Assembly: GCA_937888665.1 (NCBI GenBank)
Contig: CALBET010000908.1
Span: 1 to 6,268 of the forward strand
DNA from: an uncultured Acidobacteriota bacterium
GTDB taxonomy: Bacteria; Acidobacteriota; Vicinamibacteria; Vicinamibacterales; UBA8438
Direction of reading: 5' to 3'
DNA: 6,268 bases
Shown here: positions 5,835 through 6,268 of the stretch, piece after piece
Numbering within the stretch: position 1 is the first letter of the stretch
Layout of the letters: each line of letters opens with the position of its first letter
The notes under the pieces: generated by a model
What the model was told of the DNA's origin: nothing
Seen by the model: only the letters and a program-made list of their open reading frames with translations
The model's database searches: none
Translations under genes and position numbers: made by a program

Positions 5835-6268
5835 ATGATTACCGAAAGCGCACTCATCGCAATTAGCGGCCTCGTGGCCGTCGTGGCCCTTCTGTTTCTG
5901 CTGATCACGGTGTCCAAGTGGCACGTCTTCATCGCACTGCTCGTGCCGATTGTGTTGTTCGGGTTGCTTCCGGGTTTCGACCGCGAGGCGTTCATCGGCG
6001 CATTCGAGAAGGGCTTCGGCGGAACCATCGAGGACATCGCGGTCGTGATCGTGCTCGGCTCGATTCTGGCCGAAGCGCTCAAACACACCGGGGGCATCGA
6101 GCGAATCACAGGGTCGATGATCACGTGGGTCGGCCAATCCCGCATGCCGCTCGCGCTGACCCTGAGCGGTTTCGTCATCGGGCTCGCCATTTTTTCCGAT
6201 GTCGGCTACCTCATACTCAATCCGCTGGTGCATTCGGCCGCCATCAACAGCGGACTGAACATGAGCGT
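5835..6268 (+). CDS. GntP-family gluconate/organic-acid permease, N-terminal part
   Basis: From the ATG at 5835 the frame stays open to the window edge, giving 144 residues, about a third of the usual 440-460. An in-frame TGA at 5781 leaves this ATG as the natural start; no clear Shine-Dalgarno site precedes it. The sequence is that of an inner-membrane transporter: hydrophobic segments at about 5-25, 29-46, 65-83 and 106-123. Family features are the GFGGT (60-64) turn after FEKG, VIVLGSILAEAL in the third segment, HTGGIERI (84-91), and FSDVGYLILNPLV (120-132), which matches the conserved F-x-D-V-G segment of GntP/Gnt-type transporters. Members import gluconate, fructuronate or related hydroxy-acids with protons, and some carry other small acids; the substrate cannot be told from this part. 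It is transcribed away from the phosphotransferase-like gene, and any metabolic partners would lie beyond the right edge. Confidence 0.9.
   Translation, partial: MITESALIAISGLVAVVALLFLLITVSKWHVFIALLVPIVLFGLLPGFDREAFIGAFEKGFGGTIEDIAVVIVLGSILAEALKHTGGIERITGSMITWVGQSRMPLALTLSGFVIGLAIFSDVGYLILNPLVHSAAINSGLNMS

Noticed and set aside
5633..6233. Minus-strand open frames opposite the permease
   Set aside because: The plus strand here encodes recognisable GntP motifs and membrane segments; the minus-strand frames are shadows.
1..6268. A new defence or mobile system
   Set aside because: No nuclease, helicase, reverse transcriptase, toxin-antitoxin pair, transposase, integrase or phage gene is present. 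The recognised genes belong to metabolic or hydrolytic families.

Overview
The window is high-GC bacterial DNA. Four genes lie one after another on the minus strand, from about 5614 down to 357. A divergent plus-strand gene runs off the right edge. I see no rRNA, tRNA, insertion sequence or CRISPR array. Base composition, the secreted GH43-like propeller protein and the PA-domain M28 peptidase relic would suit an Acidobacteriota-type soil or sediment bacterium. That placement is inference from gene content only.

Layout from left to right. Positions 2-67 may hold the last 21 codons of a plus-strand gene. Positions 68-356 have no gene but carry a GC-rich tandem repeat, about 2.9 copies of a 71-bp unit, each with a small hairpin. 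Positions 357-1421 (minus) encode a secreted GH43-like beta-propeller protein with a strong ribosome binding site. Positions 1496-2095 (minus) encode a LOG-family nucleotide phosphoribohydrolase. Positions 2130-2870 (minus) hold a decayed M28-type peptidase: signal peptide and PA domain are recognisable, but it has two mutually compensating frameshifts and has lost nearly all of its zinc-peptidase core. Positions 2932-3002 form a nested inverted repeat beginning at the stop codon of the next gene. Positions 3002-5614 (minus) encode an 870-residue rifampicin-phosphotransferase-like enzyme (ATP-grasp, substrate domain, swivelling phosphohistidine domain). Positions 5615-5834 are a divergent promoter region. 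Positions 5835-6268 (plus) hold the first third of a GntP-family permease.

The four minus-strand genes are spaced 34 to 131 bp apart and could be partly co-transcribed. Their families do not form a known pathway, and the hairpin-rich gap after the phosphotransferase-like gene may separate transcripts. I did not find convincing evidence of a new multi-gene system. The points most worth checking are the peptidase relic, the unknown substrate of the phosphotransferase-like enzyme, and the 71-bp repeat.
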